A stretch of 64,000 nucleotides of DNA from an uncultured Porphyromonadaceae bacterium. Its GTDB lineage: Bacteria; Bacteroidota; Bacteroidia; Bacteroidales; Muribaculaceae. Both the position numbers and the translations under genes were made by a program. The DNA is taken from the NCBI GenBank assembly GCA_902470475.1, contig CABRGT010000002.1:27922-91921 (forward strand). The letters run 5' to 3'. The first letter of the stretch is position 1; each line of letters begins with the position of its first letter. Below the pieces are notes generated by a model, which had not been told where the DNA came from, ran no database searches, and saw only the letters and a list, made by a program, of their open reading frames with translations. Positions 1 to 8,067 of this stretch are shown one piece after another.

Positions 1-1159
1 CGTCGCAGAACTTTTCGTCGGTGAGCATGCCGTATTCGATGAAGATCTTGATGTCGGGCCACTTTTCCTCGAAGTTCTTGCGGTCGTCCTTGAAAAGGTC
101 TTCCAGGCGCTGCGACACTTTCTTGGTGATATAGCCGGAGATCTTCTTCACTGCGGTGTCGCTCTGCAGGTACGAGCGCGAGACGTTCAGCGGGATGTCG
201 GGCGAGTCGATGACACCCTGGAGGAGCATCATGAAGTCGGGCACGACGCCCTCGACGGAGTCGGTGACGTAGACCTGATTGCAATAGAGCTGGATGCGGT
301 TCTTGGTAACCTCGAAGTTGTTCTTGATCTTCGGGAAGTAGAGGATGCCGGTGAGGGTGAAGGGATAGTCGACATTGAGGTGGATCCAGAACAGCGGATC
401 GTCCTGTCCGGGATACAGCTCGCGGTAGAAGTTGCGGTAGTCCTCGTCGGTAAGCTCGGCGGGTTTCTTCATCCACTGCGGCTCGGTGGCGTTGATCACC
501 TTATCCTTGTCCGTATCGACCATCTTGCCGTCCTTCCATTCCTGTTCCTTGCCGGAGATGACGGGCACGGGCAGGAAGCGGCAGTACTTCTTCAGCAGCG
601 AGTCGATGCGGGCCTGGTCGAGGAATTCCTTGCTCTCGTCGTCGATGTAGAGCACGATGTCGGTGCCGCGGGCTGTCTTGTCGCCCTTCTCCATGGTGAA
701 TTCAGGCGAGCCGTCGCACGACCAGATCACAGGCTCGGCGCCCTCCTTGTAGCTCAGCGAGCGGATCTCGACCTTTTTGGCTACCATGAATGCCGAGTAG
801 AAGCCGAGGCCGAAGTGGCCGATGATACCGTTGGCGGTATCCTTGTACTTCTCGAGGAATTCCTCGGCTCCCGAGAATGCGATCTGGTTGATATACTTCT
901 CGATGTCGGCGGCGTCCATGCCGATGCCACGGTCGCTGACAGTGAGCGTGCCGGCTTCCTTGTCGACTGTCACGCGCACGTCGAGCTCGCCGAGGTCGCC
1001 CTTATACTCGCCGAACGAAGCCAGGGTCTTGAGTTTCTGGGTGGCGTCGATAGCGTTGGAGACCAGTTCGCGCAGAAAGATCTCGTGGTCACTGTATAAG
1101 AATTTCTTAATGACGGGGAAAATGTTTTCGGTCGTTACCCCGATAGTTCCTTTTGCCAT
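1..1159 (-). CDS. htpG: Molecular chaperone HtpG (Hsp90), 3' end beyond window
   Basis: Cytosolic ATP-dependent Hsp90 chaperone. Translating the minus strand from the ATG at 1159 gives an open frame to the window edge (386 codons), beginning MAKGTIGVTTENIFPVI. It carries the Hsp90 N-terminal GHKL ATPase signature: RELVSNAIDA with the Asn that binds Mg-ATP, the DRGIGM loop and GHFGLGFYSAF. The start of the middle domain follows. Family members are usually 620-690 residues, so the rest of the middle and dimerisation domains lie outside the window. A TATATTTG -7 box on the minus strand (1232-1239) lies 72 nt upstream of the ATG. The gene is divergent from the secreted protein gene at 1363. Confidence 0.96.
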   Translation of the reverse strand, partial: MAKGTIGVTTENIFPVIKKFLYSDHEIFLRELVSNAIDATQKLKTLASFGEYKGDLGELDVRVTVDKEAGTLTVSDRGIGMDAADIEKYINQIAFSGAEEFLEKYKDTANGIIGHFGLGFYSAFMVAKKVEIRSLSYKEGAEPVIWSCDGSPEFTMEKGDKTARGTDIVLYIDDESKEFLDQARIDSLLKKYCRFLPVPVISGKEQEWKDGKMVDTDKDKVINATEPQWMKKPAELTDEDYRNFYRELYPGQDDPLFWIHLNVDYPFTLTGILYFPKIKNNFEVTKNRIQLYCNQVYVTDSVEGVVPDFMMLLQGVIDSPDIPLNVSRSYLQSDTAVKKISGYITKKVSQRLEDLFKDDRKNFEEKWPDIKIFIEYGMLTDEKFCD

Positions 1160-1231
1160 AATATTTATATGCCTTTTATGTTGTTTGTTTCGTTACTTTT
1201 CAATACACAAAGCAAAACAAATGCCATGACA

Positions 1232-1239
1232 CAAATATA
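1232..1239 (-). promoter_or_regulatory. Predicted -7 box of the htpG promoter
   Basis: The minus strand reads TATATTTG, matching the Bacteroidota -7 consensus TAnnTTTG, 72 nt before the htpG ATG. I see no clear TTTG -33 element at the usual 19-20 nt spacing. Confidence 0.5.
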
Positions 1240-1304
1240 TGCCATAATTTCACTTTTAAACTTTTTTAACTGACATAAGCACCCCCGATGTGTTAAAAAA
1301 TCAT

Positions 1305-1312
1305 TAAATTTG
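1305..1312 (+). promoter_or_regulatory. Predicted -7 box for the first SusF-like gene
   Basis: TAAATTTG matches TAnnTTTG and lies 50 nt upstream of the ATG at 1363. No convincing -33 element is visible. The leader that follows contains TATCATACTTA (1326-1336), which recurs in the leader of the paralog. Confidence 0.55.
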
Positions 1313-1362
1313 CAACCGCGTAAAGTATCATACTTATTTACTAATTCTAATACCGATTATTA

Positions 1363-2601
1363 ATGAAGAAATTTTACCTGCTTCTTTGTGCCATGTTCGT
1401 AGCCATGGCAGCAAATGCCGCTGACTTCTATGTCATCGGCGGCTTCAACGGATGGGCTCTGTCCGACCCGACATGCAAATTCACGGCCGCCGGCGACGGC
1501 ACCTATGTGCTGGACTATAACGGCACGCTGACCAGCGGCTTCAAGATCAACGACGGCACCTGGAGCAACGACGCCTGCAACTTCGGCGGCACAGCCGTAC
1601 TCGTCCCGGGCGAGACGTACAAGCTCACCGCGGCCGGCAATTCGGGCAACATCCCTCTGAAAGAAAATATCGAGAACCCGCATATGGTGCTCAACCCCAC
1701 CGCCAAGACTCTAGTCGTAACCGGCAACTCGGTGGAGGCAAAAAATGTTTATGCGATCCACGGCCTGATATTCGGCACAGAATGGACCACCAAGAACATG
1801 ACCGAAAATGCCGGCAAGTGGGAACTCACGGCCGAGTGCGTGGCCGGCGAATTCGGCATCATGCAGCGCGACGAATCGACCGGCTCTCAGACAGGATGGT
1901 TCTCAAGCGCCCAGCCGACAGCAATCAACGAAAGCAACCTGGGCCAGGCGCTGCCGGTGGCACAGGACGGAGCTAACAACTGGACGCTTGCCGTAGGCGG
2001 CAACTTCACATTCGTGTTCGACTCAGAAGCCAAGACCCTCACGGTCACCTCCAACGGCGAAATCGTCATTCCGGTGGTGGGTGTGCCCGACGACCTCTAC
2101 ATTGTAGGCAACATCGGCTCCGACGAGGAGACACAGTGGTCGATCTCTGATCCCCTGCTGATGGACAAGGAGGAGAACACGTTCACAGCCAAAAATGTTG
2201 AGTTCGCAGCTCCCGCCGAAGCAGAATCGGCATACTTCACGTTCATCACCATACCCGGTGCCGACTGGGACGGTGTAAACCAGGGCGACCGCTTCGGAGC
2301 CGAGACCGACGGAGCCGAAATCACAGCCGGCGTTCCCGCCACCGTGAAGGCATATCCCGCCAACGTCAGCGCATCGGGCGCTCTGTCGTGGAAAGTAGCT
2401 CCGGGCATCTACAATGTGGAAGTCGATTTCAAGACCATGACCGTGACCCTCACTCCGGCAGCAGGCATCAGCGACATCGACAGCGCCGACACCGCCAAAG
2501 CCGTCTACTACAACCTGCAGGGCATCGAGGTGGCCAACCCCGCCGCCGGTCTCTACATTGAAGTCCGCGGCCGCGAGGTAAGAAAAGTCAACATACGTTA
2601 A
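1363..2601 (+). CDS. Secreted SusF-like beta-sandwich repeat protein with T9SS-like C-terminal tail
   Basis: 412 residues. A type I signal peptide (1-19, cleavage after ANA) leads into DFYVIGGFNGW, a motif typical of starch-binding SusE/SusF-type beta-sandwich domains. Three related units are visible, at about 21-120, 128-230 and 243-365; the first two end in a strand of the type TLxVT and the third in TVTLTP. The last 33 residues (YYNLQG..., NPAAGLYIEVRG, RKV) resemble the short type-IX-secretion sorting tails of Bacteroidales. There is no lipobox, unlike true SusE/SusF, and no SusC/SusD nearby. Probable role: secreted or surface-displayed glycan-binding protein; the ligand is unknown. It is about 60% identical by eye to the next gene in the N-terminal region, indicating a tandem duplication. 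Confidence 0.8.
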   Translation: MKKFYLLLCAMFVAMAANAADFYVIGGFNGWALSDPTCKFTAAGDGTYVLDYNGTLTSGFKINDGTWSNDACNFGGTAVLVPGETYKLTAAGNSGNIPLKENIENPHMVLNPTAKTLVVTGNSVEAKNVYAIHGLIFGTEWTTKNMTENAGKWELTAECVAGEFGIMQRDESTGSQTGWFSSAQPTAINESNLGQALPVAQDGANNWTLAVGGNFTFVFDSEAKTLTVTSNGEIVIPVVGVPDDLYIVGNIGSDEETQWSISDPLLMDKEENTFTAKNVEFAAPAEAESAYFTFITIPGADWDGVNQGDRFGAETDGAEITAGVPATVKAYPANVSASGALSWKVAPGIYNVEVDFKTMTVTLTPAAGISDIDSADTAKAVYYNLQGIEVANPAAGLYIEVRGREVRKVNIR

Positions 2602-2608
2602 AATAATC

Positions 2609-2646
2609 ATTGCGGGGCGCAAATTGCCATGCGTCCCGCAATATTT
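2609..2646 (+). terminator. Hairpin terminator after first SusF-like gene
   Basis: A 13-bp stem (2609-2621 with 2630-2642, one G-T wobble) closes an 8-nt loop seven bases after the stop codon. The following T-rich stretch is short (ATTT), so termination may be partial. Confidence 0.7.
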
Positions 2647-2691
2647 CAGTTATTTTAACTTAAATTCACACCAAAATTCAGCAAAATTCGC

Positions 2692-2699
2692 TAATTTTG
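2692..2699 (+). promoter_or_regulatory. Predicted -7 box for the second SusF-like gene
   Basis: TAATTTTG matches TAnnTTTG, 91 nt upstream of the ATG at 2791. The leader contains TATCATACTTA at 2749-2759, shared with the upstream paralog. The gene therefore probably has its own transcript despite the tandem arrangement. Confidence 0.55.
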
Positions 2700-2790
2700 T
2701 ACGTCAGAGAAAAAATCATCAAGATGAGCCCGCGAGGACTCAGAACGTTATCATACTTAACTAACCAAATAAATTAACCTTAAAGAAACT

Positions 2791-4047
2791 ATGAAGAAAA
2801 TTTACTTCCTGCTGTGCGCATTATTGTGCACAATGGCAGCCAGCGCCGCGGATTACTACCTCGTCGGTAACTTCAACAAATGGGCATTAGCCGACGCAAA
2901 TGCCAAATTCACCGACAATGGCGACGGCACCTATGTGCTGGACTTTAACAACACGCTTATCAGCGGCTTCAAGATCAACGACGGCACTTGGGACAATGGG
3001 AACGCCAACTGGGGAACAAATGGTTCAGAACTTGTCATAGGCGAGACTTATAACCTCAACAGAGATAAAAATTCCGATAATATTACGATTGCCCAAAGTA
3101 TCGAAAAGCCCCATATAGTATTCAACCCGTCAGAAAACACTCTTCTGATTACAGGCAAAGAAGCCCAGTCCGTCATCACATATGCCATTCACGGTCAAAT
3201 CGTTCCCGGTAATCAAGACTGGAACGACAAGGACCTCACTGAAAATGAAGGCGCATGGACCGCTACGTTCGAATGCAACGCCGGCAACTTCGGTATCAAA
3301 AAGCTTAACAACGGCAACCAGATATCATGGATCAGCGCCGACGGCAATGCTGCCGTAGTACTGAATCAACCTATGCCGGCCAAAGAAAATGACAACAACT
3401 GGTCTCTGAGCGAAGCCGGTGAGTACACTTTCAGCTTCAATCCGAAAGCAATGACCCTGACAGTAACCAAAGTCGGCGATGAGGATCCCGATCCTGTCGT
3501 AGAATATCCCGAAAACCTCTATGTGCTGGGCAATATTGCCGGCGGCTGGTGGAACACGATGAACGGTGTGAAATTCAACAAAAACGAGGACAACATCTAC
3601 CAGGCCGACAATGTTAATATCGAAGATTCCGGTGACGGATTCGGATATTTCTCGCTTGTGAGCAAACTTGCCGCTGACAACACAGGCTCAGACCATGGCT
3701 GGAACGAAGTGAACGGCTCGCACCGCTACGGCGCTCCGGCCGAGGATACCCCGCTCTCGACCGGTGTCGCAGCCACGATGGTAAAATCCCCCGCCAATGT
3801 AAGCGCATCGTCGGCAAAATCGTGGAAAGTAGCTCCGGGTACATACAACATGGTAGCAAAATTCGACAACAATGAACCTACCATCTACATTGCCGATCCC
3901 TCGGGCGTAGAGGACATCGAAAGCGCTGACAACGATGCCACGCCGGTTTACTACAACCTGCAGGGTGTACAGGTAGAGAATCCTTCGACCGGTCTCTACA
4001 TCGAAGTGCGCGGCGCTTCGGTACGCAAAGTTCAGATCCTCCGATAA
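2791..4047 (+). CDS. Secreted SusF-like beta-sandwich repeat protein, tandem paralog
   Basis: 418 residues, same architecture as the upstream gene: signal peptide (cleavage after ASA), DYYLVGNFNKWAL opening motif, three beta-sandwich units, and a tail with YYNLQG, NPSTGLYIEVRG and RKV. The extreme N-terminus, the SGFKINDGTW motif and the C-terminal tail are the best conserved parts between the paralogs. The middle unit and the linker before unit three (an acidic DEDPDP stretch) diverge, which suggests different ligands on a common scaffold. Probably secreted or surface-attached. Function inferred from fold resemblance only. Confidence 0.8.
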   Translation: MKKIYFLLCALLCTMAASAADYYLVGNFNKWALADANAKFTDNGDGTYVLDFNNTLISGFKINDGTWDNGNANWGTNGSELVIGETYNLNRDKNSDNITIAQSIEKPHIVFNPSENTLLITGKEAQSVITYAIHGQIVPGNQDWNDKDLTENEGAWTATFECNAGNFGIKKLNNGNQISWISADGNAAVVLNQPMPAKENDNNWSLSEAGEYTFSFNPKAMTLTVTKVGDEDPDPVVEYPENLYVLGNIAGGWWNTMNGVKFNKNEDNIYQADNVNIEDSGDGFGYFSLVSKLAADNTGSDHGWNEVNGSHRYGAPAEDTPLSTGVAATMVKSPANVSASSAKSWKVAPGTYNMVAKFDNNEPTIYIADPSGVEDIESADNDATPVYYNLQGVQVENPSTGLYIEVRGASVRKVQILR

Positions 4048-4067
4048 TCAGAATTCAATTATCCATG

Positions 4068-4100
4068 AAGCAGGCTGCGCACGGTGCGCAGCCTGCTTTG
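4068..4100 (+). terminator. GC-rich hairpin after second SusF-like gene
   Basis: A perfect 14-bp stem (4068-4081 with 4085-4098) closes a 3-nt loop 21 bases after the stop codon. Only a short T tract follows; a second, stronger terminator sits at 4151. Confidence 0.65.
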
Positions 4101-4150
4101 CTATAAGGGGATCGATATGGAGTGAAGACGAAGTCCTTTCTCCGGTTATC

Positions 4151-4186
4151 GGAGCGAAGACGCGACATCTTCGCTCCTTTTATTTT
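4151..4186 (+). terminator. Rho-independent terminator, second in tandem
   Basis: Perfect 10-bp stem GGAGCGAAGA (4151-4160) with TCTTCGCTCC (4168-4177), 7-nt loop, then TTTTATTTT. It isolates the paralog pair from the esterase gene. Confidence 0.85.
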
Positions 4187-4219
4187 GATGAATCGCAAAA
4201 ATTCGCTAACTTCGCGTCC

Positions 4220-5377
4220 ATGAAACGATTGACCGCTCCACTGTTCGCCGCAGCAATGATGCTGACGGCAGTCGGCGCATCGGGCCAGGAGGCCCTGAAC
4301 GCCGTGCGCGACACGACATCGCCCGTAGTCAATGACGACCGCTCCGTCACATTCCGCCTGATCGCGCCGCGCGCCGACGAGGTATCCGTGGCCGGGGACT
4401 TTGCCCGGCAACCGATATCGATGAAGCGCGACTCGGCCGGAATGTGGTCAGCTACCACAGGACCGCTCGAATCGGATATGTATACCTACAAATTCATCGT
4501 CGACGGAGTCGAGACGGTGGATCCGTCGAACCCATACAACGCACGCGACATATCGAGCATCACGAACTACACCATAGTGCCCGGAGGCAGGGGCGACCTG
4601 TATCTGGCCCGGGACGTGCCGCACGGCACGGTGGCGAAAGTGTGGTACGACTCGCCGCAGATGCCCGGCAAGCGCCGCATGACGGTCTACACGCCGGCGG
4701 GCTATTCGGCCGAGCGGAAATATCCCGTACTGTATCTGCTGCACGGAATGGGCGGCGACGAGGACGCATGGCCGGAACTTGGCCGGGCAACGTACATACT
4801 CGACAATCTGATCGCAGCGTGCGAAGCCGAACCGATGATAGTGGTCATGCCCAACGGCAACGGACTGCAGACGGCAGCGCCGGGCCATACGGCCGAGGGT
4901 CTGTATGTGACGACCTCCGGCCGGTCAGTGGCACCGGAGGGACTGTTCGAGCGCGAATTCGCCGACGTAGTCGCATACGTCGACAGCGCCTACAGCACCC
5001 TGTCCGACCGCAGCCACCGCGCAATAGCGGGGCTGTCGATGGGCGGCGGACAATCGTGGCGCATATCGGCGCAGCATCCCGGGATGTTCGACTACGTGGG
5101 TCTGTTCTCAGCCGCCGTAGGCTGGAAAGGCCGTCCGGGGCGCTATTTCAGCGGCGAGGAAGCCGCCGGATATATGGCAGCCATCGAGGCCAACCCTCCC
5201 CGACTCTACTGGATCGGCATCGGCAGCGACGATTTCCTGTATGCCCTGAACGCCGATTTCCGTTCATTTCTCGACCGCGACGGCTTCAAATACACTTACA
5301 ATGAAACCGACGGCGGCCACCAATGGAAAAACTGGCGCCGCTACCTGGCCGCATTCCTCCCGCTGCTGTTCAAGTAG
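4220..5377 (+). CDS. Secreted CE1-family esterase with N-terminal E-set/CBM48-like domain
   Basis: 385 residues with a signal peptide (about 1-22). Residues 38-122 form an immunoglobulin-like E-set domain (APRADEVSVAGDF, TYKFIVDG) as in glycogen-binding CBM48 modules. Residues 140-385 are an alpha/beta-hydrolase of the esterase D / carbohydrate esterase 1 type: VLYLLHGMGGDEDAW oxyanion region, GLSMGG with nucleophile Ser273, probable acid Asp337 or Asp338, and catalytic His367 in GGHQW. Family members remove feruloyl, acetyl or related esters from plant polysaccharides; the actual substrate is not evident. A TAACTTCG box ends only 5 nt before the ATG. Position after two glycan-binding-like proteins suggests a polysaccharide context, though terminators separate them. 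Confidence 0.88.
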   Translation: MKRLTAPLFAAAMMLTAVGASGQEALNAVRDTTSPVVNDDRSVTFRLIAPRADEVSVAGDFARQPISMKRDSAGMWSATTGPLESDMYTYKFIVDGVETVDPSNPYNARDISSITNYTIVPGGRGDLYLARDVPHGTVAKVWYDSPQMPGKRRMTVYTPAGYSAERKYPVLYLLHGMGGDEDAWPELGRATYILDNLIAACEAEPMIVVMPNGNGLQTAAPGHTAEGLYVTTSGRSVAPEGLFEREFADVVAYVDSAYSTLSDRSHRAIAGLSMGGGQSWRISAQHPGMFDYVGLFSAAVGWKGRPGRYFSGEEAAGYMAAIEANPPRLYWIGIGSDDFLYALNADFRSFLDRDGFKYTYNETDGGHQWKNWRRYLAAFLPLLFK

Positions 5378-5396
5378 GCTGCACGAACACGGCCGG

Positions 5397-7403
5397 TCAT
5401 GAGAAGTCGAAATCGTCGCAATCGGCCAGGGTGATGCCACTGCCGGTATACCGGCTCCACGACCGGGACGGATCGGCGACGTTCTCGAAATCGTAGAGTC
5501 CGATCGGCAGCCCGTTGAGAAAGTACATCAGCGTCTGATCACCGGCATCCTCGACCCGTGCGGCCCGGTTGCTGCGGTAGACATAGAGCCTGTCTTTCGC
5601 ACGCGTCATGGCCACATAGAGACACCGGCGGTCTTCCTCGATCGCATCGAAGCCGCTTGCCACAGCCTTGGCCGACGGATACTGCGAATAGCTGACATTG
5701 ATAATATAGCAGTTGGCGGCCTCGAGACCCTTGGCCGAATGGATGGTGGTAAGCACGACATTGTCAGGCTCGCCTTCGGATTCCTCCTTCATGCCCGTCT
5801 CGAGCGACGGATCGAGAATATAGTCGGCTATGAATGCGGCGAGGCCGTCGGAAGCCGCGCCTATGCGCTGCAGGAGCGGCAGGTCGGCGCGGCGGCGCGC
5901 CCAGTCGTCCTTGTATTTCAGACCGAGAATGCGGTCGAGGCCATTGAAGGCAGCCTCGATGGCGAGGCTCACTTCGGCACGCAGGTCGTTGATGGCGCGG
6001 AGCGTGAGTGCTGCCGCGGGATCGACCGCCGGATTGGCCTCAAGCGCCCCGATACAGGCGCCGAGGCTGTCGAGTCCGAGCAAGGCGTCGATGATGCGGG
6101 CCGATGTAATCTCGCCGATGCGGGGAAAGAGCATCAGATAGCGCGACCAGGCGAGTTCGTCGCGCGGATTGCTCACCACGCGCAGGGCCGACACCACGTC
6201 GCGGACATGTGCCGAGGCCATCAGTCCGGTACCTCCGTAGATGACATAGGGGATGCGGGCCTCGATCAGACACGTCTCGACTGCCTTAAGCCCCCAGTTG
6301 GAACGCGACAGCACCATATTGTCGCGGTAGTTCAGACCTTCGACACCGATCGAGTCACGGATTTTCATGACAATGTCGCGGGCCTGGTCCCATTCCTGAC
6401 TGAAATGGCAGAGCGCCGGCCTGATGCCCTTGCCACGGTGGGCGGTGAGGGCCTTGTCGTAGCCGAGGGGCGACTGTGCGAGGAGCCAGTTCGAAAGATC
6501 GAGTATTTCCTGGGTCGACCGGTAATTGACCATGAGCTTCTTCACACACGAATCCGGTACGATGCGCGCGAAATTGTGTATCGACCTGAAGTCGGCGCCA
6601 CGGAATCCGTAGATCGACTGCGCGTCGTCGCCGACGCAGAAAAGATTGCAGGAGTTCCAGAACGACTCGAGCAGCTGGTACTGCAGCGGATTGGTGTCCT
6701 GCATCTCGTCAACGAGGATATGATCGTAGGCGGCTGCGATGTATGCGGCCGCTTCCGGATTCCTGCGCAGCCCCACGGCGACTTTCTGCAGGATGTCGTC
6801 GTAATCGAGGTAACGCCTTTCGGCCTTGAATGCAAGATATTTGCGGATGACTTCCTGGTATACGGGCAACTTTTTAAGAATCTTCGCCCGTGTATCTTCG
6901 TCGACATTGCCGTTGAACAGGCGCACGCCTATGGCAGTGGATAGGTTGCACCGCGCGTTGACGACGTAGGAATAGACCTCGGCAAGTTCCTCGGGCTGTA
7001 TGAAATTGCTCTTCTTGAAATATCGGCCGCAGACAAGACGGAAGGCGCTGTCGCGGTCCTCCTCGTCGATAACTGTGAACTTCCCGAAGTCGAAAACCTT
7101 TGGATTGCTGTGGATCAGTTCCATGCACCAGGAGTGGAACGTCTGGCCACGGAGTTTGTCGATGTCGGGGGCGGCCGATGACTGCAGGCGGTCGACGATC
7201 TCACGGGCCGACTTGCGGGTGAACGACAGGATGAGCAGCCGCGACGGATGCACGCCCTTTCCGAGGAGATATTTAGCACGGGCGATGATAGTGCGCGTCT
7301 TGCCTGTGCCGGCGCCGGCAAGCACCAGCAGATTGCGTCCTTCGAAAGTGGCCGCGTCGCGCTGTTGCGCGTTCAGTTCGTCGAGATATCCGTTGTCTGC
7401 CAT
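5397..7403 (-). CDS. UvrD/Rep-family (SF1A) ATP-dependent DNA helicase
   Basis: 668 residues, close to the Rep/PcrA length. Motifs in order: Q motif LNAQQRDA (10-17), Walker A AGAGTGKT (29-36), motif II VDEMQDTN, motif III GDDAQSIYGFRGA, motif IV region VNYRST, motif V TTIHSAKGLE and motif VI YVAMTRAK. These define a 3'-5' translocating superfamily 1A helicase used in repair or in clearing stalled forks. It starts 11 nt after the small membrane-protein gene upstream, so the two are probably cotranscribed. Without a search I cannot say whether it is the housekeeping UvrD or an extra paralog; the C-terminus lacks an obvious PcrA-type RNA polymerase-binding tail. Confidence 0.92.
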   Translation of the reverse strand: MADNGYLDELNAQQRDAATFEGRNLLVLAGAGTGKTRTIIARAKYLLGKGVHPSRLLILSFTRKSAREIVDRLQSSAAPDIDKLRGQTFHSWCMELIHSNPKVFDFGKFTVIDEEDRDSAFRLVCGRYFKKSNFIQPEELAEVYSYVVNARCNLSTAIGVRLFNGNVDEDTRAKILKKLPVYQEVIRKYLAFKAERRYLDYDDILQKVAVGLRRNPEAAAYIAAAYDHILVDEMQDTNPLQYQLLESFWNSCNLFCVGDDAQSIYGFRGADFRSIHNFARIVPDSCVKKLMVNYRSTQEILDLSNWLLAQSPLGYDKALTAHRGKGIRPALCHFSQEWDQARDIVMKIRDSIGVEGLNYRDNMVLSRSNWGLKAVETCLIEARIPYVIYGGTGLMASAHVRDVVSALRVVSNPRDELAWSRYLMLFPRIGEITSARIIDALLGLDSLGACIGALEANPAVDPAAALTLRAINDLRAEVSLAIEAAFNGLDRILGLKYKDDWARRRADLPLLQRIGAASDGLAAFIADYILDPSLETGMKEESEGEPDNVVLTTIHSAKGLEAANCYIINVSYSQYPSAKAVASGFDAIEEDRRCLYVAMTRAKDRLYVYRSNRAARVEDAGDQTLMYFLNGLPIGLYDFENVADPSRSWSRYTGSGITLADCDDFDFS

Positions 7404-7414
7404 TTCATTCCCAT

Positions 7415-7960
7415 TTATTTACAGAACCTCACAACCCTGAGGCCGAGAGCGCCCCGGCCGCAGCGCACGCTGACGGACGAACCTGTGCGGAGGGTTCGGT
7501 AGCGCTCGTATGCTTCCTCCATGGTGAGGCTGCAGCCGCCTATGTCGATGCTGACCTCATAGACTTTCCGGCTGCCGCTCCGGACGTAGGTCCGGCGGGT
7601 GACACGCCGCATGACGGGCCGTTCTTTCACGGACTTGTCGACAACGACCGCCTGCACAAGAGGCATAGTGGCGAAGTCGGCGCCGTAGTAGTTGATATTT
7701 AGGACAGCTGAAGACAGCACGGGCGCCACGACAAGTACGCTGACGGCAAGCGCCGCCCACGGATTGCCGCCGACAAGACGGCTCCACATGCGCCGCAGGG
7801 GCAGATACAGCCCGGCAGCGGCGCCGGCGGATATTGCGACAACACCCCACAGCGGGACGAGTGTGTGCGCCGCGACGGTAAGCATCTGCACCGTCACGGC
7901 CACGGCAGCCAGCAACAGGATCACAAGCCAGAGAGTATGTCGTCCGGAGTTAGGTTTCAT
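7415..7960 (-). CDS. Membrane protein of unknown family
   Basis: 181 residues. Three hydrophobic segments (about 10-30, 34-52, 67-88) are followed by a soluble C-terminal region of about 90 residues containing an Arg-rich patch (RRVTRRTYVRSGSRKVYE) and a region that looks like a small beta domain (YEVSIDIGG, SVSVRCGRGALGLRVV). I do not recognise the family. The promoter is a full consensus element: minus-strand TTTG (8017-8020), N20, TAAATTTG (7989-7996). It heads an apparent operon with the UvrD-type helicase. Confidence 0.7.
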   Translation of the reverse strand: MKPNSGRHTLWLVILLLAAVAVTVQMLTVAAHTLVPLWGVVAISAGAAAGLYLPLRRMWSRLVGGNPWAALAVSVLVVAPVLSSAVLNINYYGADFATMPLVQAVVVDKSVKERPVMRRVTRRTYVRSGSRKVYEVSIDIGGCSLTMEEAYERYRTLRTGSSVSVRCGRGALGLRVVRFCK

Positions 7961-7973
7961 TTGAAAATTACAG

Positions 7974-8020
7974 TTTCCGTTATTGATACAAATTTAGTAA
8001 TTTTGCACCGATAATACAAA
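7974..8020. promoter_or_regulatory. Overlapping back-to-back promoters for the 7415-7960 and 8068-8862 genes
   Basis: Plus strand: TTTC (7974-7977), N20, TAATTTTG (7998-8005), driving the M48 protease. Minus strand: TTTG (8017-8020), N20, TAAATTTG (7989-7996), driving the membrane protein and helicase. The two -7 boxes are one base apart and each core promoter covers the -7 box of the other, so both could hardly be occupied at once. Confidence 0.65.
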
Positions 8021-8067
8021 GGAGTTGCGCAGTAAAATCGTAACAGACAGATAATCAAATCAAGAAT

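Noticed and set aside
1363..5377. Canonical polysaccharide utilisation locus
   Set aside because: No SusC/SusD pair, regulator or glycoside hydrolase is present; only glycan-binding-like proteins and one esterase.
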